Shown piece after piece: positions 35,301 through 48,080 of a stretch of 64,000 nucleotides of DNA. The stretch's first letter is position 1, and every line of letters starts with the position of its first letter. The stretch spans positions 69,376,080-69,440,079 of the forward strand of contig NC_082694.2 in assembly GCF_949987515.2 (NCBI RefSeq), written 5' to 3'. Source of the stretch: Delphinus delphis (lineage: Eukaryota; Chordata; Mammalia; Artiodactyla; Delphinidae). Made by a program: the position numbers and the translations under genes. Under the pieces are notes generated by a model. The model did not search any database. It worked only from the letters and a program-made list of their open reading frames with translations, and was not told the DNA's origin.

Positions 35301-36922
35301 GCCTTTCATCCTGTTCATGATATTATTGTCCCTTCCCCTGAATTACAGACTTTGGATCACTCTTCTCATTAATCGAGGCAGTATGTGGAAAGCATCCTGC
35401 ACAGTATCCAGCTCACAGCAGAGACAAGCCATTTCTCCCCTGGTAACAACCAAGTAGGAGCTGCCCAGGGCCTCCGGAGCTTAGTGGGTGTTTCCTGATG
35501 TGCTGCTCAGACCAGTGAGCCAAGAGACACACCACGTAACAGTGGCACTGGCAGTTAGAACCTGGCCTCCAGCCGGTCCGTCTGCCTAGGAGAGGAGAGT
35601 AGTGTGGTCTATAGAGAGGTGGCCCTAGGATGATGGGTTCTTTTTTGTCCCCTACCTTGAGCTTCATGCTCTAAACTAGAGCATGTATCCAATAAGCTGC
35701 TTCTTTTTAAAGTGAAATTCATTAATTGGAGTCTCAGACCTTTGTGTTATGAAGAGAGGAGCTGAAGCAGAATTAAGCCATTAATTATCTGGCGAGGTTC
35801 CAAAGCACTCACCATAGCTTCTCATCGTGTTTCACAAGCATGTAGGACACCTTGGTCTAATGGCTCGTCCTAGAAATGAGTTTGAGTGGTTAGGAACACA
35901 AACACTTCTGCCCTAACGGACTATTCTCTGATCCCTTTATTGGTTGTCAAATCTCCTTTTAACACTCTCCAGCTTTATATTCAATCATGAAAAACCTTTT
36001 CAAAATAGGCCTTGAGTGTTTTCTAGTAGATAATTTTAATGTTGAGAATTAATTCTCTTCCTCCTGTCCTAACTCTACTTCTTTGAAGTCAGCATGCCTT
36101 TCATCTGTAAATATGAAAATAAACATGAATAATTAATGACTTATCATCCTCTCCAAGTAGGAAGTTTTATTCACTTCTGAGGAAGAAATAATTATTTCCC
36201 AGAGTCAGAGAGACAGGTAGGAGCAGAATGGGGACTCTGCTTCTGATGGTCTTGATGTGTGTTCAGACTGCCTCGAGTAATTCCACCTGCCTTCAAGAGC
36301 AACTATCACTGGGTTGCTCTCTCTTGAGTACTGACCCCTCTACTGGAAATAGAGTGGAAATAGGTGGAAATATGTTTCAAACGGTGCATCTTCAGCTTCT
36401 CACTCTCTCGTCTGACCAACACCCCCATGAACCACTTCCATCTTCTACGATGGAGCCATAACATCTCCCACATGCCCTGTACGCTGAACTCCCCAAGCCA
36501 TTACAATGAACTTGCCCCATTACCTCTAACCCCAGTACCATGTATACTTCTTGTGACTCATCCTTTGGCTCATCTCCAACAGGGCAACAGTTCTATGACT
36601 GATGGCTGCATGAAATGCCCTTACAGACCCATTCAGTTAGGCTGCTTGATAAGCACCAAAGGTGAAGGCTGTAGGAGACACCCCCGCCACATGTCGTCAC
36701 CTCGAAAGCTTAAAGGGAGAACTTCACCTTGCCTAGCTCACGTTCATACCCCATCTCTTTAAAAAATTTATTTATTTATTTATTACCATTTTCTGCCTAG
36801 AAGAACCTGTGAGTGTAATGCATTCCATGTTTACTACCTCTGCAAAAGACGTGTTTCCTTTGATACTGCCTTTCTCACTTCAGGGAGTAGCATCTAATTT
36901 GAACACTCAGGGATGTGGTAAA
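32312..36922. other. MAPRE3 intron 1, large mixed block
   Basis: An old antisense L1-like piece lies near 34330-34610, a MER5-like fragment near 34815-34960 and a MIR (minus) near 35195-35310. A (TTTA)n run lies at 36767-36784. Long unassigned AT-rich sequence includes 35690-36200, which has several TAATTA-type sites. No exon is seen. Confidence 0.5.
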
Positions 36923-36938
36923 CAGATCCATCATTCTT

Positions 36939-37149
36939 TTTTCTTTTTTTTTTTTTTTGCGGTACGCGGGCCTCTCACTGCTGTGGCCTCTCCCATTGCG
37001 GAGCACAGGCTCCGGACGCACAGGCTCAGCGGCCACGGCTCACGGGCCCAGCCGCTCCACGGCATGTGGGATCCTCCCGGACTGGGGCACGAACCCGTGT
37101 CCCCTGCATTGGCAGGCGGACTCTCAACCACTGCGCCACCAGGGAAGCC
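36939..37149 (-). mobile_element. CHR-type tRNA-derived SINE with perfect TSD
   Basis: It is a complete SINE from the head at 37149 to the A tail (T run near 36940-36958). A perfect 16-bp duplication cagatccatcattctt flanks it at 36923-36938 and 37150-37165, so the insertion is fairly recent. Confidence 0.96.
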
Positions 37150-37189
37150 CAGATCCATCATTCTTACCCACACCCTTTAGGATCTGCAG

Positions 37190-38074
37190 ACTGTGGTAGG
37201 CCCCCACAAAATGTCATTGTCCTAATCCCTGGAACATGTGAATATGGTACCTTAAGTGGCAAAAGAGGCTTTGCAGATTAATTAAGTTAAGGATTTTGTG
37301 ATGGGAAGATTAGTCTGGATTATCCAGGTGGCCCTAACATAATCACAGGGGTCCTTATAAGGGGGAAGGGAGGGGTAAGAGAGAAGATGTGATGATGGCA
37401 GCCAAGGTCGGAGTGATGCAGGGCCACAAGCCAAGGAATGCAGGCAGCCTCTAGAAGCTGGAAAAGGCGAGGAAAGGATCTTCTCCTAGAGCCTCCAGAA
37501 GGAACACAGCCTTGCCAACACCTTGATTTTTAACCCACTGCATTGGTTTCCTAGGGCTGCTGTAGCAAATTGCCACACACTGGATAGCTTAAATGAACAG
37601 AAATTTATTCCCTCACTGTTCTGGAGGTCAGAAGTCCAAAATCAAGGTGTCAGCTGGGCTGCACTCCCTTTGCAGGCTCTAGGGGGAATCTGTTCTTTGC
37701 CTTTTCTAGTTTCTGGTGGCTCCAGGCATTCCTTGGCTTGTGACCACATCACTCCAGTCTCTGCCTCTGTGGTCACACTGTCTCCTCCTCTTCTCTCTCA
37801 AAACTCCCTCCATCTCTCACTTATAAGGACACCTATGACTGAATCTAGGGCCCACCCAGATAATCCAGGGTAAGCACCCCCTTTCAAGATTCTTAATCAC
37901 ACCTTTTGTCGTATAAGGTAATATTCACAGGTTTTGAGGATTAGGACTTGGGGAGACAATGTTTGGCCCACTATACCTATTTCAGACCCCCAGAACCGTA
38001 AGATAATAGATTTACATTGTTCTAAGCAACTACGTTCATGGTAATCTGTTATAGCAGCAATAGGAAACTAATAC
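37190..38074 (+). repeat. MLT1-like MaLR LTR, split by a second LTR
   Basis: The left part is 37190-37540 (gaatatggtaccttaagtgg, accttgatttttaacccact). The right part is about 37976-38074 (acctatttcagacccccaga, agcagcaataggaaactaat). The two join in MLT1 order when the inner element is removed. Confidence 0.8.
37541..37975 (-). repeat. MaLR LTR nested in another MaLR LTR
   Basis: On the plus strand this reads as a reversed MaLR LTR: ggtttcctagggctgctgta, agaagtccaaaatcaaggtg, cacaggttttgaggattagg. It lies inside the 37190-38074 LTR in the opposite orientation. Confidence 0.8.
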
Positions 38075-41000
38075 ACAGACTGATCATATCTCCTCTCACT
38101 TGGATTCTCTAAGCTGAGGAGTCCCTCTTTGTTGTCCTACTCTGTGGAGATGGCTCTGGGTTATGCTGGTTGTTCTGTGACCTTGGCACTGGCCTAGGCC
38201 AGACCTGAGGTGGTGGAGCCTACCTCTCCCATGTTACCTCTACGAGGATGGCTTCACTTACTCAGATCCACACTGTCAGAACATGGAGAAATGAGATGTA
38301 CAGAAGAGAACCTAGAACTAGAATACCGTGAAACATCTCCTGAGCTGGGAGGATGGCCCAGGTGGGATTCGGACTGACTCGGAGGAAGAGCCAACATCCT
38401 TCCCCAAAGGGAAGAAAAGAGTTTCAACAGCACATATCCTAACCTCCCTCAGGGCTGAAGCACATCTATCTAAATGGTACTAAGCAGCTGATAACTAGGC
38501 TGGGGAAGGAAGAATTCAGAACCTGGGAATGTCCCTTCTACTCCTTCAGTGTTTCAGTGAATGTAGGCAATTCAGCTAGCAATCCTGACACATTTAGACA
38601 TCTGTAGGTAAGTCTAGCTGAGGCAGAGTTTTATTCTGCTTAAACAAGTCACTGGCCCTATGTTTCAGCTTCTTCACTAGCACAGTGAAAGCATCTTCCA
38701 GGGATGAATTCAAAACAAAGTTCCCTGACGTTATTTCAGTGTCTTGGAAATAGTGCTACTGGGGACAAAACCAAATATGATGTTACCTGGGACAATGGAA
38801 AGTGCTTTCCACGTGTATCTTGCACTGGTTCTTGAACATGACTACTGGAGACATTGTAAGTGGACAGGATCTTAACGTAATTAAAAACTGGAAGAAAATG
38901 TAGCAATGCATTCACCGTAGCAAACAACAGTGGTGGCAACAGGTTTTGTGAATGGAGGGGCTTGGGGCTGGTAATCTGGTGGGAAGAGGGAGACAGAAGA
39001 GAGTCTTGAAACTGTGTTTGCAGAACCACACACGTTTGTATTTGGACTATGGGTTCACCTGGGTGGCTCCGCAAGCTGGCAGTACTAAAGCCCGCCATGG
39101 CCACCCCTTGATGCCACTATTGTTCGAGTGGTGGAATTACAATGGCTTTAATTTCCTTGTTTACTTTTTTCTATCTTTTCCCTTTTTTCTATAAATGAAA
39201 AATAGTAGGATCTCATGTTTTTAGAAAGAAATAATAAATACGTTAGAGTATATATGCAGAAAAAAAGCTGGAATATTCAACAAAATTGTGGCACTGATTT
39301 CTCCTTGGGGGACAAGGTTATGGAAGACTTCTACTTTCTACATTAAGCATTTCTGTAATGTTTTAATTTTAAAATATTGTAAAGGCAATTTTGACTTACA
39401 TTTGTTATCCAACAAAGGTTTTTTTGATGACTACTATACACTAAAGGCATTAGTTAAACGCACCTTGCTCTAAGAAATTTTTCTGAAATATGGGCTAGGT
39501 GATAGTGATTTTTGAGAATAATTTTTTTTTTAATTCATAGGAAAGCTAATGTATGGATACAAATTAGGACGCACGGATTATTAGGGTGAGAATGAGACAA
39601 GTGATACAAAAATTCTCAAGGGTGTTGTTCAGAGGAATGACAGGACTTGGCAGCTCTCTGAAGAATCCTTTTCCAAACCCTAAATCTCCAACAGGGGGAA
39701 AAGGACCAGAGGTGAGAGGCGGCTGCTGCAGTAAAGGCTTCTCTGTCCTTTCTCTTAGCTCGCCTCCTGCCCTCAACCACCAAGGGCGGCTCAGGTGCCT
39801 GAGAAAGCTTCCTAAGGAAGCCAATTGGCAGCCTCTCGGGAGAGACTTTTAGAAGAGGCTGTCGATGCCAGAAGACCAAACAGTTCTAGGAGCTCTAAAA
39901 CATCTAGTTATTATCCCCTCGTCCCTCCCAAAGAGGTCATCTGCTCCAGGCAGGAAGGAACATGATTTCCACAGAACAGCTAGATGCTGCCAGCACTGTC
40001 TGAGCTCAGATGATGAACTCTGAAGATGAAGCAGCAAATCGGACGTCCTTACGTCCTCCCGACAGGGCCTCAGGGCCTCGGAAACAAAGTCCTCTCGAGT
40101 TACGATCTTTAGCACATCCCAGAACAGCTCTGGGCCAAGGCAGTGCCTGGCTGGGTCTTGCTAATGGAGCCTTCCAGGCCATGGGGAGTCCTCTGGGCTA
40201 CAGTCAGAGGCTCGTCACGTCTGGGAAGGCGCGGGGTACTGATTCTACCTGTTGTGAGGCTGGCTAGGTTCGGAAAGACGCCTCAAGAAGCAGATAAGTT
40301 CTCTGGAAGCTGGGGGGCGGGGTGAGGGCGCTACAGGAGGGAGAGGAGCTCTGGAGTCTATCCTGGGAACCCAGGGGACTCCTGGGTCATGGGCTGGCTG
40401 CCCACACCCAGGGGAGTGGGAAATGGGCCCTTGGGAGATCTTACACTAGGCAAGTCGCCTTTGTCTTTATGTGAGCACAGATTACGTGGAGGGTTTGGTC
40501 TCTGAACGTCCTGTCTCTCTGTTACTGGAAAGGTACCTCTGCCCAAGTGAGGCCTTGCTGAATAGGGTGGTGGTATCTGTCCTCTTCTTCCCTTCTCCCT
40601 CTCAGGGGAGCTGGTTTGGCCTTCCCGGTTTCCGGTGCCACTCCTTGCTAACGTGGAGACCGAGAGGTCCAAGAGCCGCTCCTTCTGTTACTTTTGTCCA
40701 GTAGGGACGAACGTGAGGGCTCTTGGTTTATTATTGCAACCACTATCTAGTCACTCCTAGGAACTGCCTCACAGAACTAAGGACTGACAGCAACAAAGTA
40801 CCCCTCAGAAATCCACTCGTTCAGCAATTATCTGTTGAGCCTCCACAATTTCTAGGTCTCATATGGGTGAGTCAGTCAGTCTTGATCCTTGATTCATGAA
40901 GCCTGTTACCTAGTGAAATAGGTAAGTAGTAATAAAATCATACAAATAACTATGTAATTATAATCTCATTAAGTGCTGTATAGTAAACATATACGACTAG

Positions 41001-41159
41001 GGTGTTTTGAAAGCAATGGCTTTCTGCCTCTTAGTGAAAGATACATTTTATATTCAATCCAATACATACACAAACACGCACACCCAGACATAGATAATAA
41101 AACAAAAGTTCCATTAAACAGTTCTTACTCTTACTATGAGTGATGCCCTCTGATATTTT
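38075..41159. other. MAPRE3 intron 1, mostly unassigned block
   Basis: I see no gene and no clear mobile element. 39140-39540 is AT-rich. 39650-40700 is richer in G+C. Confidence 0.5.
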
Positions 41160-41174
41160 CTGGTCTTTTCATTT

Positions 41175-41295
41175 GTTTGTTTTTTTTTTTTTTTGGCTGT
41201 ACCGCGTTGCTTGTGGGATCCCCGACCAGGGATTGAACCTGTGCCCCCTGCAGTGGAAGCACGGAGTCCTAACCACTGGACCACCAGGGAGTTCC
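41175..41295 (-). mobile_element. Short CHR-type tRNA-derived SINE with perfect TSD
   Basis: The minus strand starts gaactccctggtggtccagt and ends with a long A tail. ctggtcttttcattt flanks it exactly at 41160-41174 and 41296-41310. Confidence 0.95.
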
Positions 41296-41310
41296 CTGGT
41301 CTTTTCATTT

Positions 41311-43716
41311 AGAAAATGCTGGTTACAACCCAATAAATTGGTCTCACAACCAATTAGTGGTTGTCATCTACCATTTGAAAAACCCTGTCATGGGGTCCCC
41401 AACCTAGAGTGGAGTGAGGATGGAGGTTACAGAACACTTTCCCCTAGGGAAGGACATTTAGGCCAAGACACAGTGAGGTTACGGAGACTCTGCCCAAAAA
41501 GGCCAGGAAAGAATGCTCCAGACAGAGGGAACAGCATATGCAAAGACCCCTCATTTAATAGAAAAGGAAAGTGGAGATCAAGGAAGAGATGTGCCTTGTT
41601 CAAGGTCGTGTAACTCTAAGCCCAAGTCTCCTAACTCCGAGTTCAAGGTTCTTAAGCGTACTGCAGCCTATTAGCTGTAGTCTTCCTCTTCATTTTGCTA
41701 CTGATGGGCCAAGGGCTAATTATTCAGACCTAGGCTGACTAGGAGGGAAGAGAAAGGAGCAACGGCAGGGGGCTATGTTTACAAAGGGCCCGTTTAATTC
41801 TCCATGCAAAACAATGCATCTTAGTGCCTACCCCACCTGGCTTGAGGCCTGCACTGGTGAGCTGTTTGTTCCTTCCTGGTAGGGGCTGGCTGGGAGCCGT
41901 ACTCCTGCTTAGTCCTGGCTTTAATGAAACACCATTTACAAAATGTCCAGGCAAGGTTTAGACTCAGCTGAAGGCCCTGGAAAGGAGGCAGAGTGCTGGC
42001 CCTGGCTTTTCCACGTCCCTGTGTTGGTGTTGGCACTCCCTTTCCATGTGTTTCCACCTTGCTCAGTTCCCTGCTTGGCCCCTGTGACTGCTATGCATGG
42101 TCAGCTGTGTAAAGGGCTTTAGTTGTGCGGTATGATGGTAATGTGAATATGGCAAGTGGAATAGAGGCCACAACCAAGGGTGTCAGTCAGAGTCAGGGTC
42201 AAAGTGGATGATCTAGGAGGACATGAGAAGGAGACCAGTCACAGGAGGCAAGGGCCTTAGGCCAAGTTTCAAAACAGGCAAGAGAGAAACAGAGCTGCTA
42301 TATACAGTTGTACAGTTTGTACACTGCACAAAGCACCCAGGGAGGGGATGAGTGAGGCTGAAACGGAACCCACAGTCCACTCACAAAACTGCGTCCCTGG
42401 CAAGGGGCTGTATCTGCCTGGAGGAAGAACCTTCACGGACAGAGGCCAGAGAGGAATGGCTCGGTAGGGCTCCCGGGCAGAGTCGGAAACAGCCAGGCCC
42501 ACACAACAGTGCATTGAAAATATGACTGCCGAGCCTAGGGAAGGTCAGCCTGCTCAGGCTTCAAACACTAAAACCATGTGGGTGGATAAGGGCTGGTGGT
42601 TGGGTGCCACTCCGCAGCGACAAGCTGTGACCACAGGAGCAATGGCTGAAACCAAAGACACCTCATGGTGCAAGCCCCTTATCAAGCCGGACTCTGTGAA
42701 GCTCCTCCACCTTCGTTTCTCCTCCATCAAGCCCAGAGGTAATCCTGCCACACCCTGGAAGCACAGCGCTACACCAGAGATTTTAGCTACAAACATGTTG
42801 CTAGTAATACGTGCCCATATGTTAAGGGAAGAGACAACAACAACAAACAACAACAACAAAAACACCCCCAAACATTCTACAAAGGTGAATAATTAAAAGC
42901 AAAAACAGCCTCTTAAAATTAAAATCTTCCTCTGTCAGAAACCTCCTCACGGCTCATCACTCACCTTCCAACCCCCCTTTCTGTTCTCACTGGAGCCTGT
43001 AATTACTTTCCCCCTCATTCTGCTGACAACCAGTGCCTGTCTTAGATTTGCAGTGCTTCCTTCCACCTCTGACCTTAGGGCCAGCTGCTTCACTGCCATC
43101 TCAAACTCTGCCTCCCCAGAAACCTTGCCCCGAGCACGCTAAGCCACCCCCATCCTCGTGCTGCCCCACTTACTGCTGCTTCTCCAGGCTAGAGGACTTC
43201 AGAGACTTAGCTCTTAGGAATTCATGGGCCCAACTCAGCCCTCACCCTTGCACAACAAGACTTTCATTCACCTCTCAAACGCCCAGGCTCATTTCTCACA
43301 GTGGTTAATTCAGACCTTCAGGACCTCGCCCCCGACCTCAGCAAGCAGCCTTGGCTCTGTCTCACTAAGGAAAAGGTCTTTTATTAGTAGGAACTCCAGT
43401 TATCTCCCCTGGACTTCACCCTGCAAGTCAGGGGTACAAAGAGCTATACACTCTCCTCCTATCAGTCTCAGAGGAAGGGAGTCCTTCCCTCTCCTGCAAA
43501 GTCATCCCTTCCCTGGTGTTCTCAAGATCTTTCCTATTTGCTCGCTTTCTCTCTTGTATGTGGATTATTTTCCTCAAATAACTCCTTTTCCTTTCCACCA
43601 TCACACATGCTCATGTCTCCTTATTTTCAGAAATTATTCCAAGTCAATACTAAACTCTTACTCTGACTGTAAGTTTATTGGATCACCATGGAGAACAATG
43701 TGTAATAAGGCCATTA
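41311..43716. other. MAPRE3 intron 1, unassigned block
   Basis: There is a (CAA)n run at 42834-42862. Otherwise I recognise neither an exon nor a repeat, apart from possible L2-like phrases near 43000-43400. Confidence 0.5.
42834..42862 (+). repeat. (CAA)n microsatellite
   Basis: It consists of imperfect CAA units with an extra A in places. Confidence 0.9.
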
Positions 43717-43757
43717 AAACAACAACAACAACAACAACAAAAAAAAAACAACAACAA
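43717..43757 (+). repeat. (CAA)n microsatellite with A run
   Basis: It is eight CAA units, an A run, then three more CAA units. It abuts the L1 fragment that follows. Confidence 0.9.
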
Positions 43758-44322
43758 TATGGAAACAATCTAAGTGTCCATCAGTGGATGAACGGATAAA
43801 GAAACTGTGGTATATATACAGAACGGAATATTATTCATCCAAAGAAAAGAAGGGAATCCTGCCATCTACAACACGGATTGACCTTGAGGGCATTATGCTA
43901 AAGGAAGTAAATTGGACAGAGAAAGACAAATACTGTATTATCTTGCTTATATGTGAAATCTAAAAACACTGAACTCATAGACACAGAGAACGGATCGGTG
44001 GTTGCCAGAGGTCGGGGTGGGGGTGAGGGAACTGGGTGAACGTGGTCAAAAGGCACAAACTTCCGGTTATAAAATAAATAAGTCCTGGGGAATATAATGT
44101 ATAGCATGGTGACTATAGTTAATGATACTGTATTATGTATTTGAAAGTCGCTAAGAGAGCAGATCTTACAAGATCATAACAAAAATAACTGTAACTATGT
44201 ATGGTGATGTAGGTTAACTAGGCTTATCACGGTGATCCTTTTGCGGTGTATGCAAATAGTGGATCGTTACTTGCACACCTGAAACCAATATAATGTTATA
44301 TGTCAATTATATCTCAATTTAA
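43757..44322 (+). mobile_element. L1 LINE 3' fragment (older subfamily)
   Basis: tccatcagtggatgaacgga, ttattcatccaaagaaaaga and gttgccagaggtcggggtgg are the ORF2 end and 3' UTR of an older L1. The fragment ends tcaattatatctcaattt. Confidence 0.85.
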
Positions 44323-44655
44323 AAAAACCTAACATGGTTTGTACCATTTGCCTCAGTAACTCTGCTTTATAGGATATACCTCTGAAGAAATAACCCAAGA
44401 AGGAAAAAAAAGGAATTTGTACAGTGATGTTCAGAGCAGAGATACTTACGCTTGCAAAATATTGGAAATACCCTAATTGCCCAATAATAGATCGATGGTT
44501 AAGCACATTTTGGTATCACTATGACGGAATACCACAGAGGGAAGGGGATGTTTGCAGTGACAAATCTATGGATTATGCTGATATAGAGAAATCTATAGAT
44601 GAAGCACACTTCAATACACAAAAACTACATAAACAAAAACTACATGCTTACTAAA
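44323..44655 (+). repeat. Ancient L1/HAL1-like fragment
   Basis: A degenerate reading resembling LAKYWKYPNCPIIDRWLS parallels the L1 ORF2 C-terminal signature. It is more diverged than its left neighbour. Confidence 0.6.
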
Positions 44656-47600
44656 ATTTTATATATGTTTGATGATAAGGAACAGAATTGTAACAAAAAA
44701 AGTTTGATCCCGCTGCTTCTTCTGGTTACTACTTTTCTCCCCTTCCCTGTTGCCGTTCTCTGGTGACTATCTATTGCCTCTACTTGCTCTGTACCCAGTT
44801 CCCTGCTTAACGCTACCCAATCTGGCTTCCATCTCCAGCGTTTCACTGGAGTGACACCCTTGCCATGATTTTCTTCTGGATGAATCCTTGAGTCTAGTTA
44901 AACCAGCAGCACTGAAGCTCTCTTCCCTTGCTCTGAAACCTCCTACTTCCCCACATTGCTTCACTTTTTTCCTAATTATGGACAATTCTCAAAGCTTACT
45001 ACTTGGGGCTCTGGTCTTTGTGCTCTGTACCCGAGACCCCTGGAGAAACCCCCTTTCAGGGAAGCCATCGCTCCTGTGTTGTTGACTCTCACACCCATAG
45101 CTCCATCCAACCTCATCCTCAGCTTCTGGGCTTTTGTGATCACTCCACTTGGATGTCTCCAATTGTCATCTTTAGTTCTCCATGCCTAAACCAAAACTTA
45201 TCTCCAAACTGTCTCTTCAACTTCCTAATTTCTGACTAATGTTCCCAATGTTGTGCAAACTCTCACAGCCTCAGTCTGGTAAAGGTGACCTACTTATGGT
45301 CCTTGGCCAGTCACTCCTTCCAAGACGTGGCACCTTGCCTCGCGGAAAGCCCTCTCTGGTGTCCTGTCTACTCAAAGCCTTCTCATCTTCAGGACAAGCT
45401 CAGGGTCTGCTTCCTTTGTGAAGTCTTTTCTGATTACTCCAGTTCACAATGATTATTTTCCTCTCAGAGCCCTTTTTGAATTTAGACTCTGTAGTGCTAG
45501 TGACTCACAATATGCTGTTCTTTTCATTTCTTTTGCCTGAACTCTCCTACTCACCTGTCCTCTGGTGGGTGGGATCCTGTGCTACCCTGCATACCCAGCT
45601 CCGATATGCTTCCCTCTCTGAAGGCTTCCCCAGCTCTTACACGCTCAGGGTCACTCTTCTGCCTGGGTTACCAAAGCACCCTTTCCCATCACTGCTGGCG
45701 TTCCCACCCCATTGTGTGATAGCGATTTATATAATTTTGTGTCCAATTCTCCTGCCAGAATGTTAGCTGAGTTCCTTAAGGGCAGAGACCATGGCTTATA
45801 CCACAAAGGAGCACAGATGTATTATCAATATTATCAACTCCCATGTCGTCATGCACGCTAATCATTCCACACATCCACCTTAGCTTCCAAACCAGACTGA
45901 AGTTTCTCATGGACAGGGGTTGAATCTCATTTCTTTTATACCCCATAATGACTCAGAATACAAAACAGAAAGGACTTGGAGAGATCTTATTGAGAGTATA
46001 CTTAGAATAAGGCCTTAAGAAGACAATATGCAAATTTATATGAATAACCTATAAACCTGGAAACTATACTATCTGGGGAATACGAATGTTATCAACTCTC
46101 AAAACACTGTACCTTGCTATTTTAGGGCCAGCATAACACATCTCTGTACTTAGCAGTGGTCCTGTCACTTAAAGGTGTTAATAGGATGCCCAAACTGGGA
46201 GCTTTCAGCGGTGAACTCTACCCAGCTAAAATCAGGACAGATCACAGACTGAATCAGAGACCCTGATAAGTGGCAATAATCTGCAGGGACGGGAGTGGGG
46301 GCTGACGGCCGTCTGCCAAGAGTCTGGTGCTGCAGAAAAGTCTAGCTACACAGTGCATGTTACACCACCGGAGATAAGCCTTCAGTGAGACACGCCCCAT
46401 ATGGGAAGGGTATTTCATTTCATCCAGTGGCCCCAGGCCTGCCCCTTTCACATGGCACAACACACAGCAGTTCAGCTATGATCCTGCTGACTCAGAGCAG
46501 CGGAGATTTCATTCCTCACCAGGCAGGAAACACCATTTAAATTACCAGGTGACCTGGACAACACCCTCAAGAGAAGATGAATGCTTCTCCCACAGTCGCT
46601 CTTTCCAGGTGGTGGAGTGTCCCCAGCGAGCCACACCCAAAGACATGTTCACTAATAATCCCAGGTGGCAGGGTAGGCCTCCACCCTGTCTGGGACAGGT
46701 GTCTGGGGAGTCAGAACCACTTGGAAGAAGAGGCAGACCCTGCTCAGAAAACATTTACACAGCAGCACAGGCCGAGCTGTGTGATAGACCACATGGTTCC
46801 TCAGCTCTACGTCCCGGCGCTCAGAGGTGGGCCGACACCACCACAGGTAGAGGGCAGGTATCAGCCCACTGGACAGGCCACAGAGATGATGCACAGTGTG
46901 TGCGTGGATGGGAAAATGAACGAGAGGACAGCAGCGGCCGGGCCAGCCCCTCCCATCCCAGTCAGCAGCTCCAGGGACCGGCCCAGCCCATCCCCGCAGT
47001 GGGCTTCTGCTGCCAGGTGGCCACCCAACCTTCTCCACCCACGCCTGGAAGAAAAAGGGCCTCTGAGCTGAGGGGGGAACAGAATATGGCCAGGGCAAAG
47101 GGAGGAAGGAGGCTGCTGCAGGCCTGGGTGGAGTCTTTCAAAACAGATAGTTCAGATAGGTGCACAACTGCCAAAACGAGGGAGAAAGCCTCAAATAAGG
47201 CCCCTGAGACATGGGGGAACCAGGACACCAGAGAATCTGCAAAGACAGGGGGAGAAAAAGTCCACCCAAATGGAGCCCTGTGCTACACGGGGTTTTACTG
47301 AAATCTGATAAATCTAAACAGCAAAAGTTAAGAGGCAAAGAAGACTATATTGTAAGACACTTTCTTTTCATAATTTTTTTTACGTCTCATTTGAGTCAAG
47401 AGAGACTACTTCATTTGGACGGTTGGAATTGAGAGTTTCTAGACTACGGTTTTAAGTCACACACCCACACAGTAACACTCCGGGCACGCTCTCTCTCGAA
47501 GAAGAAATGAAGTACTATCTAAAGGAACACCTTTGAGAAGTGTTTACCTTGAATCATGACCATAGTGAAACAAAATAATAAAAAATTAAATACCTTGAGA

Positions 47601-47669
47601 TTTTCTTAGCAATTGCTCTACTACATGGAAACTATACAGCGCTGGTTTAAAAATTTTGTAATGAAAGTT
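44656..47669. other. MAPRE3 intron 1 block: L2-like region and GC-rich region
   Basis: 45330-45800 reads like an L2 3' part (gtgaagtcttttctgattac, gttccttaagggcagagacc). 46200-47300 is G+C-rich with no recognised repeat. It contains a 250-codon open frame (46549-47301, plus) that resembles nothing I know. Confidence 0.5.
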
Positions 47670-47689
47670 ATAGCTGTTTAATGCAGAAA

Positions 47690-48080
47690 AGTTTGGAACA
47701 CACTGAAAAGCACTCAGAAAGAAAAGTAATCTCGTTACTTAAAGATAATCACTTATGGTTTTGGCATATGCCCTTCTAGTACCTTTCCATATATTTTAAA
47801 ATAAAGTTGGTATCATTCTTGCCACACAATTTTGCATCCTTTTTTTCATTGATTATATCAAAAGTTTCTGATATCAAAAAATAGTCTACAAGATTTTTGA
47901 TGCCTGTGCAGTATTTCATCTAGGTGAACTGACCAATGCCTAATTATTGATCCTTTTGGTTGTTTTAACTATTTGCTGTTATTAATAATGATTATAATTA
48001 ATAATGTTGCATTAATAAAAATCACTGTATAGGTATTTTTATATACATCTCTGATTTTCGCAATACTCCTAGAACAGCAA
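47690..48080 (-). repeat. Ancient L1-like fragment, reverse
   Basis: agataatcacttatggtttt, catatgcccttctagtacct and attaataatgttgcattaat are typical of old antisense L1 3' sequence. Confidence 0.5.
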
